6,318 bases of DNA, taken from NCBI GenBank assembly GCA_003140785.1, contig PLKY01000434.1, positions 3,505 through 9,822 of the forward strand, in the 5' to 3' direction. Source of the stretch: Acidobacteriaceae bacterium (GTDB lineage Bacteria > Acidobacteriota > Terriglobia > Terriglobales > Acidobacteriaceae). Shown here piece by piece: positions 5,079 to 6,318 of this stretch. The notes beneath the pieces were generated by a model that was not told the origin of the DNA, made no database searches, and saw only the letters and a program-made list of their open reading frames with translations. Each line of letters opens with the position of its first letter. The first letter of the stretch is position 1. Position numbers and translations under genes: made by a program.

Positions 5079-6318
5079 ATGTCGCACCCTTACGTTCTTC
5101 GCTGCTTCAGAATGACGAGTTTGGTTGCTGTATTTGCGCTTCTTGCACCTGCTTCGGATAGTTGGGCCTCGCCGAAAAGTCAGCCAATCACACTCGATTC
5201 CTCTGTCACGATCGTCGAGAGCGCACAAGAGCCGGGACCGGTGCGGCGTGCCACGGAAGATTTGCTCTCCGATCTCACAAAAGTGTTTGGCCAGAGGCCG
5301 GCGCTCGCAAACCAGCTGGAGGATTCGGGTCCGATTGCGATCCTGATCGCCGAGCATTCAAAGGTTCATCCGGGAATCAACTGCGCGACTCCGAATGGGA
5401 CGGAGTCCTTCGCCTTCTCAGTTTTGCGCGTGCCGGGGAGCCAGCCGCTGAAGCGCATCGTCTGCCTCACTGGCGCGGACATGAGGGGCACTATTTATGC
5501 GATCTACCAGTTTTCGCAGACGTACCTCGGTGTGGACCCGATGTATTTGTGGACCGACAAGCAGCCGGAGCGCCGGACTTCGATTGAGCTGCCTACGGAT
5601 TTCACGCATGTCTACCCGAGCCCTGCTTTTCGGTATCGCGGGTTCTTTCCCAACGACGAGGACCTGCTAACGGGGTGGATTCCAGCGGGGAAAGGGGAAC
5701 AGACAGGCATCTCGCTGAAGGTGTGGGATAACGTTTATGAGACCATCCTGCGGCTTAAGGGCAATATGGTTGTGCCGGGCACGTGGATCTTTCCCGATGA
5801 CGCGCAGGTTCACGCGGCCACCGAGCGGGGCCTGATCGTGAACCAGCATCATGCGATTCCGCTGGGTGTGAATGTGGCGCGCTGGCCGCGCGATGTGCCT
5901 TACAACTTCTCGACGCATCCGGAAATCCTGGAACGGGCGTGGACCAACGCTGCCGCGGCTTATAAGCCGGACGAGGAGATTCTGTGGAGCGTGGGCCTGC
6001 GTGGGCTTTCCGACTCAAGCTATGCCTCTCTCGATCCCAGTGTGCGCGACAACGATCCGCTCCTCGGCCAGCGCATCAGCGACGCCGTCGCCGTACAGAT
6101 GAAGATCGTTCGCGCAAAATATCCCAACGCACAATTCGTCACCGACCTCTGGCAGGAAGGAGCACGTCTCATGCAGGAGGGCTACCTGAAAATCCCGCCA
6201 GAAGTCAGTCTCGTCTGGGCCGACACCGGCTATGGCGACATGCAGGATGGCGGCAAAGTCGCCGCAGGCCACGGCGCTTATTTTCACGTCGCCATGATGA
6301 ACAGCCAGTCCAACCAGC
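5079..6318 (+). CDS. Secreted GH115-family alpha-glucuronidase, 3' end outside the window
   Basis: First 413 codons of a glycoside hydrolase family 115 protein. Characterised members remove alpha-1,2-linked glucuronic or 4-O-methylglucuronic acid from xylan, and some act on other glucuronidated polymers. Residues 1-30 are a signal peptide (VLRCFRM, then a hydrophobic core, cleavage after S28-W-A30), so the enzyme is exported. About 35-175 is the N-terminal alpha/beta domain typical of the family. The barrel domain starts at F184-RYRG188, with GFFPNDED at 188-195 in the place of the usual RGxFxNDE motif, then LRLKGNMVVPGTW at 224-236, WSVGLRGLSD at 303-312 and SLVWADTGYG around 377-386. Many members read LVWxDDNYG at the last site, so this looks like a divergent branch. 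Family proteins are typically about 800-1000 residues, so about half is visible. No in-frame stop occurs before the edge. The gene is divergent to the beta-helix hydrolase. Composition shifts near nt 6010. The family call is good; the exact substrate is open. Confidence 0.87.
   Translation, partial: MSHPYVLRCFRMTSLVAVFALLAPASDSWASPKSQPITLDSSVTIVESAQEPGPVRRATEDLLSDLTKVFGQRPALANQLEDSGPIAILIAEHSKVHPGINCATPNGTESFAFSVLRVPGSQPLKRIVCLTGADMRGTIYAIYQFSQTYLGVDPMYLWTDKQPERRTSIELPTDFTHVYPSPAFRYRGFFPNDEDLLTGWIPAGKGEQTGISLKVWDNVYETILRLKGNMVVPGTWIFPDDAQVHAATERGLIVNQHHAIPLGVNVARWPRDVPYNFSTHPEILERAWTNAAAAYKPDEEILWSVGLRGLSDSSYASLDPSVRDNDPLLGQRISDAVAVQMKIVRAKYPNAQFVTDLWQEGARLMQEGYLKIPPEVSLVWADTGYGDMQDGGKVAAGHGAYFHVAMMNSQSNQ

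Noticed and set aside
5162..5587. 141-codon plus-strand frame overlapping the GH115 gene
   Set aside because: The GH115 frame from 5079 has a signal peptide, a strong ribosome-binding site and family motifs; this overlapping frame has none.

Overview
The window is high-GC bacterial DNA. Several things point to an acidobacterium (Terriglobia-like): a long ADOP-type duplicated permease, secreted plant-polysaccharide hydrolases, and intergenic DNA full of small hairpin and short tandem repeats of a kind common in that group. This assignment is inference from gene content and style; there is no rRNA or other marker in the window.

Layout. (1) nt 2-580, plus strand: the 3' part of a PAP2-family phosphatase gene entering from the left edge, with all three catalytic motifs present. 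(2) nt 581-2266, plus strand: directly after the PAP2 stop codon, in the same frame and with no intergenic space, an ADOP/MacB-FtsX-type ABC transporter permease begins in the middle of its first periplasmic domain. Its N-terminal part and start codon are missing, so I treat it as a 5'-truncated pseudogene or a PAP2/ADOP deletion junction. (3) nt 2267-2453: a short convergent intergenic region made largely of repeats (a perfect 10-bp hairpin, an imperfect palindromic module, a CTTTTG-like run and a five-copy heptamer). (4) nt 2454-4634, minus strand: a secreted right-handed beta-helix glycoside hydrolase of GH28/GH49 type followed by PKD and PA14 domains. (5) nt 4635-5078: a 444-nt divergent intergenic region with a consensus TATAAT, two hairpins in a probable dispersed repeat, and a strong Shine-Dalgarno site. 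(6) nt 5079-6318, plus strand: the first about 413 codons of a secreted GH115 alpha-glucuronidase that runs off the right edge.

The two divergent hydrolases look like a small polysaccharide-degradation locus. A secreted beta-helix enzyme with accessory domains would attack a polysaccharide backbone or terminal residues, and a GH115 enzyme would remove glucuronic or 4-O-methylglucuronic acid side groups. The PAP2 and ADOP pieces on the left have no evident functional link to this locus.

I found no CRISPR array, tRNA, rRNA, transposase or phage gene. The points most worth checking are the PAP2/ADOP junction, the beta-helix enzyme that keeps the GH28-like Asp triad but lacks other GH28 motifs, the heptamer repeat that encodes the C-terminus of that enzyme, and a strand-composition pattern that ignores gene direction and flips inside genes.
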